Part shown: positions 8,096-17,054 of the stretch, in pieces
How the letters are laid out: each line of letters begins with the position of its first letter
Position numbering within the stretch: the first letter of the stretch is position 1
Assembly (NCBI GenBank): GCA_030247855.1
Contig: JAPDRN010000054.1
Location: 149,078 to 213,077, forward strand
Direction of reading: 5' to 3'
From: Knufia peltigerae
Lineage: Eukaryota > Ascomycota > Eurotiomycetes > Chaetothyriales > Trichomeriaceae
Length of the DNA stretch: 64,000 nt
The notes under the pieces: generated by a model
What the model saw: only the letters and a program-made list of their open reading frames with translations
Databases searched by the model: none
What the model was told of the DNA's origin: nothing
Translations under genes and position numbers: made by a program

Positions 8096-9574
8096 ATGGC
8101 TCTCGAATTCACCCTGAACCACCTCGCTGCGGCTTCGGCCGCCGTTGACTGCCTCGTCGTCGGCGCCTATGCCGACCATACCCTGACTGCGTCCGCGCAG
8201 GCACTGGATGCTGCAAGCGGTGGCCGCCTGGCCGCCCTGGCCCAGCGCGGCGACCTGTCCGGCAAGACCGGCGCCACCACCCTGCTGCACGACCTGCCGG
8301 GCGTGACCGCCCCGCGCGTGCTGGTGGTCGGCCTCGGCGATGCCGCCCGCTTCGGCGTGCCGCAGTACCTGAAGGCAGTCGGCGATGCCGTGCGCGCGCT
8401 GAAGGCCGGCGCTGCCCGCAGCGCACTGTTCACCCTCTCCGAAGTGGCGGTGAAGGACCGCGACGCGGCCTGGGCGATCCGCCAGGCGGTGATCGCTGCC
8501 GACCACGCGGCCTACCGCTACACCGCCACCCTGGGCAAGAAGAAGGCCGACGATGCCGGCCTGGCCCAGCTGGCCATCGCAGGTGAGGACGCGCAGGCCC
8601 TGGCCCAGGGCCAGGCCATCGCCGCCGGTGTCGAGTTCGCCCGCGAGCTGGGCAACCTGCCGCCGAACTACTGCACCCCGGCCTATCTGGCTGAAGTGGG
8701 CGTGAAATTCGCCGACGAGCATGACGGTGCCGAAGCCGAGATCCTCGACGAGACCCAGATGGAAGCGCTGGGCATGGGCTCGCTGCTGGCCGTGGCCCGT
8801 GGCTCGGCCAACCGCCCGCGCCTGGTGGTGCTGAAGTGGAGCAATGGCGGCGACGCCAAGCCCTACGTGCTAGTCGGCAAGGGCATCACCTTCGATACCG
8901 GCGGCGTCAACCTGAAGACCCAGGGCGGCATCGAAGAGATGAAGTACGACATGTGCGGTGGCGCCAACGTCATCGGCACCTTCGTCGCCGCGGTCAAGGC
9001 CAAGCTGCCGTTGAACCTTGTCGTGGTGGTGCCGGCGGTGGAAAACGCCATCGACGGCAACGCCTATCGTCCGTCCGACGTCATCACCTCGATGTCGGGC
9101 AAGACCATCGAAGTCGGCAACACCGACGCCGAGGGCCGCCTGATCCTGTGCGACGCCCTGACCTACGCGCAGCGCTTCGAGCCGCAGGCACTGGTCGACG
9201 TGGCCACCCTGACCGGCGCCTGCCTGGTCGCCCTCGGCCACCAGACCGCCGGCCTGATGAGCAAGCACGACGACCTGGCCAACGAGCTGCTGGCCGCCGG
9301 CGAGCAGGTCTTCGACCGCGCCTGGCGCCTGCCGCTGTGGGACGAGTACCAGCCGATGCTGGATTCCAGCTTCGCCGACGTCTACAACATCGGCGGCCGC
9401 TGGGCCGGTGCCATCACCGCTGGCTGTTTCCTGTCGCGCTTCGCCGAAGGCCAGCGCTGGGCCCATCTGGACATCGCCGGCGTGGCCAGCGATGAAGGCA
9501 AGCGTGGCATGGCCACCGGCCGTCCGGTCGGCCTGCTGAGCCAGTGGTTGCTGGACCAGGTCGCCCGCGCCTGA
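8096..9574 (+). CDS. pepA: Leucyl aminopeptidase PepA (M17 family)
   Basis: A 492-residue cytosolic metallo-aminopeptidase that removes N-terminal residues from peptides; in enterobacteria PepA also binds DNA in Xer recombination and carAB control. The N-terminal macro-like domain covers about 1-170 and the catalytic domain the rest, with VGKGITFDTGGVNLK (catalytic Lys and metal Asp), the KYDMCGGANV metal region and the M17 signature NTDAEGRL. The ATG at 8096 (MALEFTLNH) is used; a TTG at 8066 would add ten unlikely residues. It heads the pepA-holC-valS cluster. Confidence 0.95.
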   Translation: MALEFTLNHLAAASAAVDCLVVGAYADHTLTASAQALDAASGGRLAALAQRGDLSGKTGATTLLHDLPGVTAPRVLVVGLGDAARFGVPQYLKAVGDAVRALKAGAARSALFTLSEVAVKDRDAAWAIRQAVIAADHAAYRYTATLGKKKADDAGLAQLAIAGEDAQALAQGQAIAAGVEFARELGNLPPNYCTPAYLAEVGVKFADEHDGAEAEILDETQMEALGMGSLLAVARGSANRPRLVVLKWSNGGDAKPYVLVGKGITFDTGGVNLKTQGGIEEMKYDMCGGANVIGTFVAAVKAKLPLNLVVVVPAVENAIDGNAYRPSDVITSMSGKTIEVGNTDAEGRLILCDALTYAQRFEPQALVDVATLTGACLVALGHQTAGLMSKHDDLANELLAAGEQVFDRAWRLPLWDEYQPMLDSSFADVYNIGGRWAGAITAGCFLSRFAEGQRWAHLDIAGVASDEGKRGMATGRPVGLLSQWLLDQVARA

Positions 9575-9671
9575 CGCTGTACCTGACCCTGGCCGGCAAC
9601 CGCCGGCCCGGGCCTCGCCGGTCCAGCCGTCAGCCGGCATGGATCGGCACCTGCCTCACCTGGATGCCACC

Positions 9672-10097
9672 ATGCCCCGCGCCGACTTCTATCTGATCGC
9701 CAAGCCCCGTTTCCTGACCGAGCCGTTGCGCCTGGTCTGCGAGCTGGCGCGCAAGGCCAACGACGCCGGGTTGTTCACCCTGGTGCTGGCCCGCGACCAG
9801 GCCCAGGCCGAAGAACTGGACGAACTTCTCTGGTCGTTCGACGACGATGCCTACATTCCGCACCAGATCGTGGGTGAGGATGTAGACGAGGAAGAGGCGC
9901 TGGTGCTGATCGCCCCACCCGGTGGCGAGGCCCCCGTGCGGCCGCTGGTGATCAACCTGCGCGACGAACCCTGGCTGGGCCAGTGCGAGCGCGTGCTGGA
10001 AGTGGTGCCGGCCGATCCGGAAGCGCGCGAACCGCTGCGCGAGCGCTGGCGCCAGTACAAGACCGCCGGTTACGACCTGAACAAGCACGACATGTAA
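9672..10097 (+). CDS. holC: DNA polymerase III chi subunit HolC
   Basis: A 141-residue clamp-loader accessory subunit linking the polymerase to SSB. It begins MPRADFYLIAKPRFL and keeps the HolC pattern: LVCELARKAND, a QAEELDELLW turn, FIPH-like DDAYIPHQIVGE and a PVRPLVINLRDE strand, then a C-terminal helix with RERWRQYKTAGYDL. The start at 9672 is chosen because family similarity begins there; the frame is open from 9639. It sits between pepA and valS as in E. coli. Its partner psi (holD) may be the gene at 14705-15217. Confidence 0.9.
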   Translation: MPRADFYLIAKPRFLTEPLRLVCELARKANDAGLFTLVLARDQAQAEELDELLWSFDDDAYIPHQIVGEDVDEEEALVLIAPPGGEAPVRPLVINLRDEPWLGQCERVLEVVPADPEAREPLRERWRQYKTAGYDLNKHDM

Positions 10098-10116
10098 GCC
10101 CGGCGAGGACCCCTTG

Positions 10117-10308
10117 ATGCGCCTGCTGATCGCCCTGATTCTTCCCTGGCTGTCCTTTTTCACCATCGGCCGGCCGTTTGCCGGCATCGTCTGCCTGATT
10201 CTGCAGATCACCCTGATCGGCTGGCTGCCCGCCGCGATCTGGGCTGCCTATTCGGTCAGCCAGTACCACACCGACCAGAAGATCCGGCGCACCCTCGGGT
10301 CGCGCTGA
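10117..10308 (+). CDS. Small YqaE/Pmp3-type membrane protein
   Basis: A 63-residue protein with two hydrophobic segments (LLIALILPWLSFFTIG and AGIVCLILQITLIGWLPAAIWAAYSV) and a short charged tail (QYHTDQKIRR). The spacing and the LGWLPA-I-A motif resemble the Pmp3/YqaE (UPF0057) family of small stress-linked membrane proteins. GAGGAC at 10104-10109 precedes the ATG at 10117; a TTG sits directly before it. It is 19 nt after holC and 34 nt before valS, so probably co-transcribed. Confidence 0.75.
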   Translation: MRLLIALILPWLSFFTIGRPFAGIVCLILQITLIGWLPAAIWAAYSVSQYHTDQKIRRTLGSR

Positions 10309-10342
10309 TCTCCCTTCCCGCCTTGATGACTGGTTCCCCCGC

Positions 10343-11893
10343 ATGACCCAACTCGCCCCCAGCTACGACCCGAAGTCCTTCGAGACCGACCTCTACGAGG
10401 CCTGGGAGAAGGCCGGCCATTTCAAGCCGTCCGGCAAGGGCGAGCCGTACACCATCCTGCTGCCGCCGCCGAACGTGACCGGCACCCTGCACATGGGCCA
10501 TGCCTTCCAGCAGACCCTGATGGATGCGCTGGTGCGTTATCACCGCATGCGCGGCTACGACACGCTGTGGCAGGTCGGTACCGACCACGCCGGCATCGCC
10601 ACCGAGATGGTGGTCAGCCGCAACCTGGCGCTGGAAGGCAACGGCGAGACCCGCGATTCGCTGGGCCGCGAGGGCTTCATCGGCAAGGTGTGGGAGTGGA
10701 AGCAGCAGTCCGGTGACATCATCGAACGGCAGATGCGCCGCCTCGGTACCTCGGCCGACTGGTCGCGCAGCACCTTCACCATGGACCCGCAGCCGTCCGA
10801 AGCGGTGATCGAGGCCTTCGTGCGCTGGCACGAACAGGGCCTGATCTATCGTGGCCAGCGCCTGGTCAACTGGGATCCGGTGCTGAAGACCGCAATCTCG
10901 GACCTGGAAGTGGAGAGCGCCGAGGAAGACGGTTTCCTGTGGTCGATCGCCTACCAGCTGGATGAAGGCCTCAGCTACGAACACGTCGAGCGCGATGCCG
11001 ACGGCGTCGAAACCCTGCGCGAGACCCGCGATTACCTGGTGGTCGCCACTACCCGCCCGGAAACCCTGCTGGGTGACACCGCGGTGATGGTGCATCCCGA
11101 AGACGAGCGCTACCTGCACCTGATCGGCAAGAGCGTGGTGCTGCCGCTGACCGGCCGCCGCGTGCCGGTGATCGCCGACGACTACGTGGACCGTGCGTTC
11201 GGTACCGGCGTGGTCAAGGTCACCCCGGCGCATGACTTCAACGATTACCAGGTGGGCGTGCGCCACGGCCTGCCGATGATCAACCTGTTCACCCCGGTGG
11301 CCGCGATCAACGACAACGCGCCGGAACGTTTCCAGGGGCTGGACCGTTACGACGCGCGCAAGGCCGTGCTGGCTGAACTGGAAGACCTGGGCATCCTGGT
11401 CGAGACCAAGGCGCACAAGCTGCAGGTGCCGCGCGGCGACCGTACCGGCCAGGTGATCGAGCCGTACCTGACCGACCAGTGGTTCGTGAAGATGGACGAA
11501 CTGGCGCGTCGTGGCCTGGAGCTGGTCGAAGGTACCGATGGAAAGCCGGGCTCGATCTCGTTCGTGCCGCCGAACTGGATCAATACCTACCGCCACTGGA
11601 TGACCAACATCCAGGATTGGTGCATCAGCCGCCAGCTGTGGTGGGGCCACCGCATTCCCGCATGGTTCGATGCCGCCACCGGCAACTGCTACGTCGGCCG
11701 CAGCGAAGAGGAAGTGCGGGCGAAGAACAATCTCGGCAGCGACGTCGTGCTGAGCCAGGAAAGCGACGTGCTGGAGACCTGGTTCTCCTCGCAGCTGTGG
11801 CCGTTCTCCACCCTGGGCTGGCCGAACGAGCAGGCGATGGCCGAGCGCGGTTTCGACCGCTACCTGCCGTCGTCGGTGCTGATCACCGGCTTC

Positions 11894-11924
<31 letters not shown>

Positions 11925-13201
11925 TCATGGCCACCGACAACCTGACCGGGAAGATCCCGTTCAAGGACGTCTACTTCACCGGCCTGATCCGCGACGGCCA
12001 AGGCCAGAAGATGTCCAAGAGCAAGGGCAACGTGCTCGATCCGCTGGACATCATCGACGGCATCACCATCGACGATCTGGTGGCCAAGCGCACCGGCGGG
12101 CTGATGCAGCCGCGCATGGTGGAGAAGATCGAGAAGGCCACGCGCAAGGAGTTCCCGGACGGCATCGCCGCCCATGGTGCCGATGCGCTGCGTTTCACCA
12201 TCGCCGCGCTGGCCACCCATGGCCGCGACATCAAGTTCGACATGAACCGCGCCGAGGGCTACAAGAATTTCTGCAACAAGCTGTGGAACGCCAGCCGCTT
12301 CACCCTGATGAACACCGAAGGTGCGGCGTTCACCGGCGTGCCGACGCCGCGTACCGATGCCGAGCGCTGGATCCTCTCGCGCCTGGCCGCCACCACCGCC
12401 GAAGCGCAGGGTCATTTCGCCGCCTATCGCTTCGACCTTCTGGCGCAGTGCCTGTACGAATTCGCCTGGAACGCGTTCTGCGACTGGTTCCTGGAGCTGA
12501 GCAAGCCGGCGTTGAACGGCGCCGATGCCGCCGACGCCGACAGCACCCGCCACACCCTGCTGTACGTGCTGGAAGCGCTGCTGCGCCTGCTGCACCCGCT
12601 GACCCCGTTCATCACCGAGCAGCTGTGGCAGCAACTGGCCCCGCGCCTGGGCCTGGGTGAAACCACGCTGTCGCTGCGTCCGTACCCGACCGCCGCCGAG
12701 TTCGAGGGCGATCATGCCCAGGCCGAGGCCGACGTTGAATGGTTGAAGGCGGTGATCAGTGCCGTGCGCCGCGTGCGCAGCGAACTGAACGTCGCCCCGT
12801 CCAAGCTGGTGCCGCTGCGCCTGCTGGCCGGCCTTGAACATGCCGGGCAGAGCCAGGACCGCGAGCGCATCGAGCGCTTCAGTGCCTCGCTGTCGTTCCT
12901 GCTGAAGCTGGACAGCATCCAGTGGCTGGCCGACGCACAGAGTGCGCCGCCGGCAGCCGCCGCGATCGTCGGCGAACTGAAGCTGCTGGTACCGCTGGAA
13001 GGCCTGGTTGATCTCGATGCCGAGCGCGCGCGCCTGGACAAGGAGATCAAGCGCGTGGAAGGCGAGCAGGAGAAGAGCGAGACCAAGCTGGCCAAGTTCT
13101 CGGACAAGGTTCCGCCAGCGGTGATCGAGCAGGAGCGCGTGCGCCTGGTCGACTGGAACAACCAGCTGACCGGCCTGCGCGAGCAGCGCGCGAAGCTGTA
13201 A
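10343..13201 (+). CDS. valS: Valine-tRNA ligase
   Basis: A 952-residue class I aminoacyl-tRNA synthetase that charges tRNA-Val. It carries HMGH (HIGH box, about residue 50), the editing domain (about 215-400, TTRPETLLGDTAV), WCISRQLWWGHRIPAW, the KMSKSKGN box (about 555) and the anticodon-binding domain (about 640-800). A C-terminal coiled-coil arm (LDKEIKRVEGEQEKSETKL region) is typical of ValS. It is the last gene of the pepA-holC cluster and is followed by SMAG palindromes. Confidence 0.97.
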
Positions 13202-13207
13202 CGCGTC

Positions 13208-13306
13208 CTTGGTGGGTGCGGACCTGGGTCCGCACCGCTGTGAGGTGCCAACCAACGCTGGCACCTGCCCTGCAAAACGATGTGCCGACCAAGGTCGGCA
13301 CCCACC
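13208..13306. repeat. Cluster of three variable-stem GTGG/GTAG-class palindromes
   Basis: Three adjacent hairpins have different stems: GTGCGGACC-TG-GGTCCGCAC, GGTGCCAACC-AA-CGCTGGCACC (imperfect) and GTGCCGACC-AA-GGTCGGCAC. The outer two are headed by GGTGG on one strand and so face each other. They resemble the palindromes at 506-528, 19418-19482 and 55008-55033. They lie directly after the valS stop. Confidence 0.75.
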
Positions 13307-13330
13307 CCTGCCTTTTGGCATCATCACCCG

Positions 13331-14152
13331 ATGCCGCTTTCCCTCTTCCTGCTGGTCCTCGCCGCCGCCGCACTGCATGCCAGCTGGAACGCGATCGTCA
13401 AACGCGGACCGGACAAGTTCCTTGGCACCGTATTGGTCACCGGCAGCGCCGCGCTGTTGTCTGCGCTCGTCTTGCCGTGGCTGCCCTTCCCCGCCGCGGA
13501 AAGCTGGCCGTGGCTGGGCGCATCGGTGTTGCTGCAGGTGACGTACTACGCGTTGGTCGCACGCTGCTACCAGCAGGTCGACATGAGCCTGGCGTATCCG
13601 ATGATGCGCGGCTGCGCGCCGATCCTCGTTGCGCTGGCCGGCGCCGTGCTCGGCGAACGCCTGCCACCTACGGCCTGGCTCGGTGTGATCCTGGTGAGCG
13701 GCGGCATCCTGTGCATGGCCCGCGGCGCACGCAGCGGCCAGCTGCGCCTACCGTTGCTGACCGCCGCGATGATCGCCACCTACACGCTGGTCGATGCGCA
13801 GGGCGCACGGCTGTCCGGCAATGCGCTGAGCTATACGTTGTGGCTGTTCCTGCTGTCGGGCATTCCGTTGCCGCTATGGGCGCTGCACCGGCAGCGCGGC
13901 AAGCTGCTGGCGTATGCGCGCCAGCATTGGCCGCTGGGTATGGTCGGCGGCATCGGCACCACCGCGTCGTATGCGATGGCGCTGTGGGCGATGACCCAGG
14001 TGCCCGTGGCCATGGTGTCGGCGCTGCGCGAATCGTCGATCCTGTTCGCGCTGCTGATCTCGGTGTTCCTGCTGCGCGAACGGGTACCGCGTGCCCGCTG
14101 GGTAGCGGCAGCGTTGATCGTGGCTGGCGTGTTGGCGCTGCGGTTGGCGTAA
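13331..14152 (+). CDS. EamA/DMT-superfamily membrane transporter
   Basis: A 273-residue inner-membrane protein with about ten hydrophobic segments arranged as two EamA repeats (about 2-130 and 140-272). Typical features are the opening LHASWNAIVKRG, the LAYPMMRGCAPILVALAGAVLGERL segment closing repeat 1, and the matching VAMVSALRESSILFALLISVFLLRERV in repeat 2. Substrate cannot be told; DMT members export amino acids, drugs or metabolites. The start at 13331 is chosen over 13280 because the extension would run through the REP cluster and is not hydrophobic. Confidence 0.85.
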   Translation: MPLSLFLLVLAAAALHASWNAIVKRGPDKFLGTVLVTGSAALLSALVLPWLPFPAAESWPWLGASVLLQVTYYALVARCYQQVDMSLAYPMMRGCAPILVALAGAVLGERLPPTAWLGVILVSGGILCMARGARSGQLRLPLLTAAMIATYTLVDAQGARLSGNALSYTLWLFLLSGIPLPLWALHRQRGKLLAYARQHWPLGMVGGIGTTASYAMALWAMTQVPVAMVSALRESSILFALLISVFLLRERVPRARWVAAALIVAGVLALRLA

Positions 14153-14163
14153 ACAACGCATCG

Positions 14164-14186
14164 GTAGCGCCGGGCCATGCCCGGCG
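14164..14186 (+). repeat. SMAG-type REP (GTAGCGCCGGGC class)
   Basis: GTAG followed by the palindrome CGCCGGGCCATGCCCGGCG, between the convergent ends of the DMT permease and rimI. Confidence 0.9.
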
Positions 14187-14210
14187 AGCGCAGCGGCCAC
14201 GCGACGCCGA

Positions 14211-14708
14211 TTACAGCGGCGGCATTGTCTCCAGCTCGCCGTCCACCAGTTCGATCGCCATCACCAGTGCATCTTCGCGCCCCTGCGCAGCAGGGTAATA
14301 GCGAGGGCGCCGGCCGATCTCGTTGAAGCCTTCACTGTGATACAGCGCCAAGGCCGGAGTATTGGACGGACGCACTTCCAGGAACACCCGCTGCGCGCCT
14401 CGGTCACCGGCCAAACGGACCAGTGCACGCAGCAGCTGGCGGCCAAGCCCACGCGACTGCACCAGCGGATCGATGCAGATGTTCAGCACATGGGCTTCAT
14501 CGGCAGCGAGGCTGAGCACGCCATAGCCGATCAACAGGCCATCGCGCTCCATGGCCAGGCCGGGGTAACCGGCGCGCAGGCAATCCAGGAAAATGCCGCG
14601 GGTCCAGGGATAGGGATAGCCACGCACTTCGATGGCCATCACCGCGTTGAGATCGCTCTCGCGCAGCGCACGCATCACCACCGGCCCGGGCTGGCTGACC
14701 GCACTCAT
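14211..14708 (-). CDS. rimI: Ribosomal protein S18-alanine N-acetyltransferase RimI
   Basis: A 165-residue GNAT acetyltransferase. It opens with PVVMRALRESDLNAVMAIE, contains the acetyl-CoA loop VQSRGLGRQLLRAL (Q/R-x-x-G-x-G/A) and the RimI-like VFLEVRPSNTPALALYHSEGFNEIGRRPRYY. RimI acetylates the N-terminal alanine of S18. The ATG at 14708 overlaps the upstream stop by 4 nt (ATGA), indicating coupling. In E. coli rimI follows holD, which supports the identity proposed for the upstream gene. Confidence 0.92.
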   Translation of the reverse strand: MSAVSQPGPVVMRALRESDLNAVMAIEVRGYPYPWTRGIFLDCLRAGYPGLAMERDGLLIGYGVLSLAADEAHVLNICIDPLVQSRGLGRQLLRALVRLAGDRGAQRVFLEVRPSNTPALALYHSEGFNEIGRRPRYYPAAQGREDALVMAIELVDGELETMPPL

Positions 14709-15217
14709 GCGGCTCCGCCCTTGCGCAGCGCTCGCAGCTGCGGCCACAACGCGCGCTTGGCAGCGGGGTCGCGACGCAGTTGCTCCAGCGGCCAGCTGTC
14801 CATCAGCGTCTGCGTGGCCGGGTCGTTGGGATTGCAGCCTGAGGCGCGCAACAGCGCGATCTGCAGGCGGTCAGGCAGGCGCACCAGCGGCTGGCGCGCG
14901 TTGCCGGTGGGCAGCGGACGGGCCGCAGCCGGTACGGTATCCGGCACCGCCACCGGCACGGCAGTGCGTGGTGGCGCCCGCTCGGGCCGAGGTTCCGGCG
15001 CCGCGTCGCGCTGGCTGGGGGCGTGCTGCATCGAAGGCGGAGCCGTACGCGTCGGCTCGACCGGCACGGCTGCCGAGGCCGCGGCTTCGGCCACGCTCAG
15101 CTGCAATGCCGCGTCCATTTCGGCAGCCAGCTGGCCGTCGTGATAGACGGTGTAGCCCATGGCCTGCAGCCAGGCCTGCTGGGCCGGGGACCACAACACG
15201 GGCAGGTCCTGGCTCAC
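14705..15217 (-). CDS. holD: Candidate DNA polymerase III psi subunit (HolD-like)
   Basis: A 170-residue protein usually left hypothetical. The N-terminal LPVLWSPAQQAWLQAMGYTVY resembles the short chi-binding segment of HolD (LQQLGITQW in E. coli). A variable Ala/Pro/Arg-rich linker (about 50-95) follows, then RLPDRLQIALLRASG and a C-terminal helix LRRDPAAKRALWPQLRALRK, close in pattern to E. coli HolD LRANPTARAALWQQI. The start is probably GTG at 15217, overlapping the pssA stop (GTGA); the stop overlaps the rimI start. Position next to rimI mirrors E. coli holD-rimI. The call rests on pattern and context, not alignment scores. Confidence 0.65.
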   Translation of the reverse strand: MSQDLPVLWSPAQQAWLQAMGYTVYHDGQLAAEMDAALQLSVAEAAASAAVPVEPTRTAPPSMQHAPSQRDAAPEPRPERAPPRTAVPVAVPDTVPAAARPLPTGNARQPLVRLPDRLQIALLRASGCNPNDPATQTLMDSWPLEQLRRDPAAKRALWPQLRALRKGGAA

Positions 15218-15993
15218 GCTGCCTCGGGCTTCTTGCGCAGGCGCTGCACGCCCCACATCACCGGGCCTGAAAGCGCGTACAGGATGCCGACGACGAGCAA
15301 CACACGTGGTAGATCGATCACCGCGATGGCGATGCCGATCGGCACCAGCGCCAGCACCAGGAACGGGACACGGTCCGAACGCGCGCCCTCCTTGGCAGCG
15401 CCGCCCTTGAAGCTCCAGAAACGGATGCGGCTGACCATCAGCAGCGCGGCGACAAGGGTCACCCCCAGCGCCACGAAGCGCAGCTCGTTACCGTTCCAGC
15501 CCAACGTGCCATCGGCGAAGGCCCAGACGAAGGACATCATCAGACCGGCAGCGGCCGGGCTGGCCAGGCCGACAAACCAGCGTTTGTCGACCACGGCTAC
15601 CTGGGTATTGAAGCGGGCCAGGCGCAGCGCCGCGCAGGCGGCGTACAGGAACGCCACTGCCCAGCCCAGACGACCGACCAGCTCACCGTCGTATTTCAGT
15701 TCCGACAGGGACCAGTGGTACATCACCAAGGCGGGCGCCATGCCGAAGCTGACCAGATCGGCCAGCGAGTCGTACTGCACGCCGAACTCGCTGCTGGTGC
15801 CGGTCAGACGCGCAACACGACCGTCGAGGCCATCCATCACCGCCGCCACGAACACGGCGATGCTGGCATTGACGAAATCCCCGTTGGCCGCGGCGATGAT
15901 GGCGTAGAAGCCAGAGAACAGCCCAGCCGTGGTGAACAGGTTGGGCAGCAGGTAAATCGTGCGCGAACGCGGCGGCGGTGTGATCGGGTCCAT
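15214..15993 (-). CDS. pssA: CDP-diacylglycerol-serine O-phosphatidyltransferase
   Basis: A 259-residue integral membrane enzyme making phosphatidylserine, the precursor of phosphatidylethanolamine. The CDP-alcohol phosphatidyltransferase signature D-G-x2-A-R-x8-G-x3-D-x3-D is present as DGLDGRVARLTG...FGVQYDSLADLVSFG near residues 55-85. Hydrophobic segments flank it. This is the membrane (type II, Bacillus-like) form, not the PLD-type E. coli enzyme. The start at 15993 (MDPITPPPRSR) is preferred over an open extension to 16233. It appears to head the pssA-holD-rimI operon. Confidence 0.93.
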   Translation of the reverse strand: MDPITPPPRSRTIYLLPNLFTTAGLFSGFYAIIAAANGDFVNASIAVFVAAVMDGLDGRVARLTGTSSEFGVQYDSLADLVSFGMAPALVMYHWSLSELKYDGELVGRLGWAVAFLYAACAALRLARFNTQVAVVDKRWFVGLASPAAAGLMMSFVWAFADGTLGWNGNELRFVALGVTLVAALLMVSRIRFWSFKGGAAKEGARSDRVPFLVLALVPIGIAIAVIDLPRVLLVVGILYALSGPVMWGVQRLRKKPEAA

Positions 15994-16073
15994 GGAATCC
16001 AGTTTAATCGACTTGCCAGCGGTCGGCGCCAATGCTGCAATCGGCGTTCTACGCCCATTCTGCGGAGTTTGCC

Positions 16074-16451
16074 ATGCGTGCCCTGTCCTGCCTGGGATGC
16101 CTGCTGTTGTTGGCCAGTACCACTGCGCTGGCCGGCCCTGTCTACAAGTGGAAGGACGCCAAGGGCGTGACCCAGTATTCGGAAACGCCGCCGGCCGGGG
16201 CCAGGTACGAGACCCGCGCCCAGGCCAGGACACCGGCGACGAACGCGGCGCCGGAGCCTACCGCCGCGCCGGTGCCGGAACAATGCAGCACCGCCCGGGC
16301 CAACGTGGCGCTGCTGGAGGGCAGCGGCCCGGTGATGCAGGACACCGACGGCGACGGCAAGTCCGATACCGCGCTCACCCCGGAACAGCGCAGCGCGCAG
16401 AAGGGCTTGGCCGAGGCAGCAATCAAGGCGTACTGCCCTCCGGCGGGTTGA
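16074..16451 (+). CDS. Secreted DUF4124-domain protein
   Basis: A 125-residue protein with a signal peptide (MRALSCLGCLLLLASTTALAG, cut near residue 21) and the DUF4124 core VYKWKDAKGVTQYSETPP, a short W/Y-rich motif common in periplasmic proteins of beta- and gammaproteobacteria. A proline/alanine linker and a tail with two Cys (EQCSTARAN and YCPPAG), possibly a disulfide, follow. Function is unknown. GCGGAG at about 16062-16067 precedes the ATG. It is divergent from pssA (80 bp) and followed at once by a long stem-loop element. Confidence 0.85.
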   Translation: MRALSCLGCLLLLASTTALAGPVYKWKDAKGVTQYSETPPAGARYETRAQARTPATNAAPEPTAAPVPEQCSTARANVALLEGSGPVMQDTDGDGKSDTALTPEQRSAQKGLAEAAIKAYCPPAG

Positions 16452-16465
16452 AGGGAGGGTATCGG

Positions 16466-16745
16466 CCGGGCGGCGCCCGGCACCCGCAGAGGCAGCGGCC
16501 GAAGCAACTGCAACGGCGGCTTTCTGCGGGTTGGCGGGGCACTGCGGGTTTGCGGGGACGCCATGAATCCGTCCATGGAGGCTTGGTCGCCGCATCCATG
16601 CGGCTCACACCCCGCAAACCCACAGTGCCCCGCCTTCGACAGATTCCCGGGGGCCAGTAGATCCACGCCATGCGTGGATGTTTTTCGTCCCGATTTCGAA
16701 ATATTCGATTTCGATGGAGATTCATCCACGCATGGCGTGGATCTA
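16466..16745 (+). repeat. Long covarying stem-loop element, copy B1, plus SMAG REPIN
   Basis: Head palindrome CCGGGCGGCGCCCGG (16466-16480), CACCCGCAGAGGC, a short GCAACG-type tract, then arms 16533-16557 and 16610-16634 (25 bp, a single C-A mismatch at 16545/16622) around a 52-nt loop with the inner hairpin CCGC-ATCCAT-GCGG. TTCGACAGATT follows, then a REPIN made of GTAGATCCACGCCATGCGTGGAT (16657-16679) and its inverse (to 16745). Copy B2 follows in the opposite orientation. Confidence 0.9.
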
Positions 16746-16770
16746 CTGTCGACCAAGGTCGACACCTACC
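16746..16770 (-). repeat. Variable-stem palindrome, GTGTCGACC class
   Basis: TGTCGACC-AA-GGTCGACA followed by CCTACC (GGTAGG on the other strand), the same type as that at 506-528 and 63294-63317. Confidence 0.8.
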
Positions 16771-16804
16771 AATAGCAGCCACGCCGTCCAGACAGATTGC
16801 AAAG

Positions 16805-16991
16805 ATCTGTCGAAGGCGGGGTGGGTCCGGTTGCGGGGGTGTAAGCGCCATGGATGGCGCGCCCAAGCCTCCAGGGACGGATTCACGGCGTCCCCCGCAA
16901 CCGGACCCACCCCGCCATCCCACAGGAAACCCGGCTTCTGACGTTGACGTTGACGTTGATGTTGATTCGGCGGGTGCCGGGCGCCGCCCGG
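16805..16991 (-). repeat. Long covarying stem-loop element, copy B2
   Basis: Reverse-oriented copy. ATCTGTCGAAGG leads into arms 16815-16839 and 16892-16916 (perfect 25 bp, GGCGGGGTGGGTCCGGTTGC...) around a 52-nt loop with the inner hairpin GCGCC-ATGGAT-GGCGC. Then come CATCCCACAGG, a clean hexanucleotide tract of ACGTTG units (about 16940-16966, 4.5 units) and the head palindrome CCGGGCGCCGCCCGG (16977-16991). The head matches that of B1. The arms are identical to copy D at 63365-63466 although the loops differ. Confidence 0.9.
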
Positions 16992-17054
16992 CCGATACCC
17001 CTCCCCCGGCCGGGCTGGCAGAATAGGTATCTCTGCCGTAATCCGAAGCCGACG

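Noticed and set aside
16563..16941. Small open frames inside the long hairpins (also 224-534 and 62819-63600)
   Set aside because: They read straight through palindromes, appear in several frames and differ with the stem sequence, so they are almost surely not genes.
16940..16966. CRISPR-like repeat
   Set aside because: The units are 6 nt in direct tandem with no spacers, and no cas genes are present.
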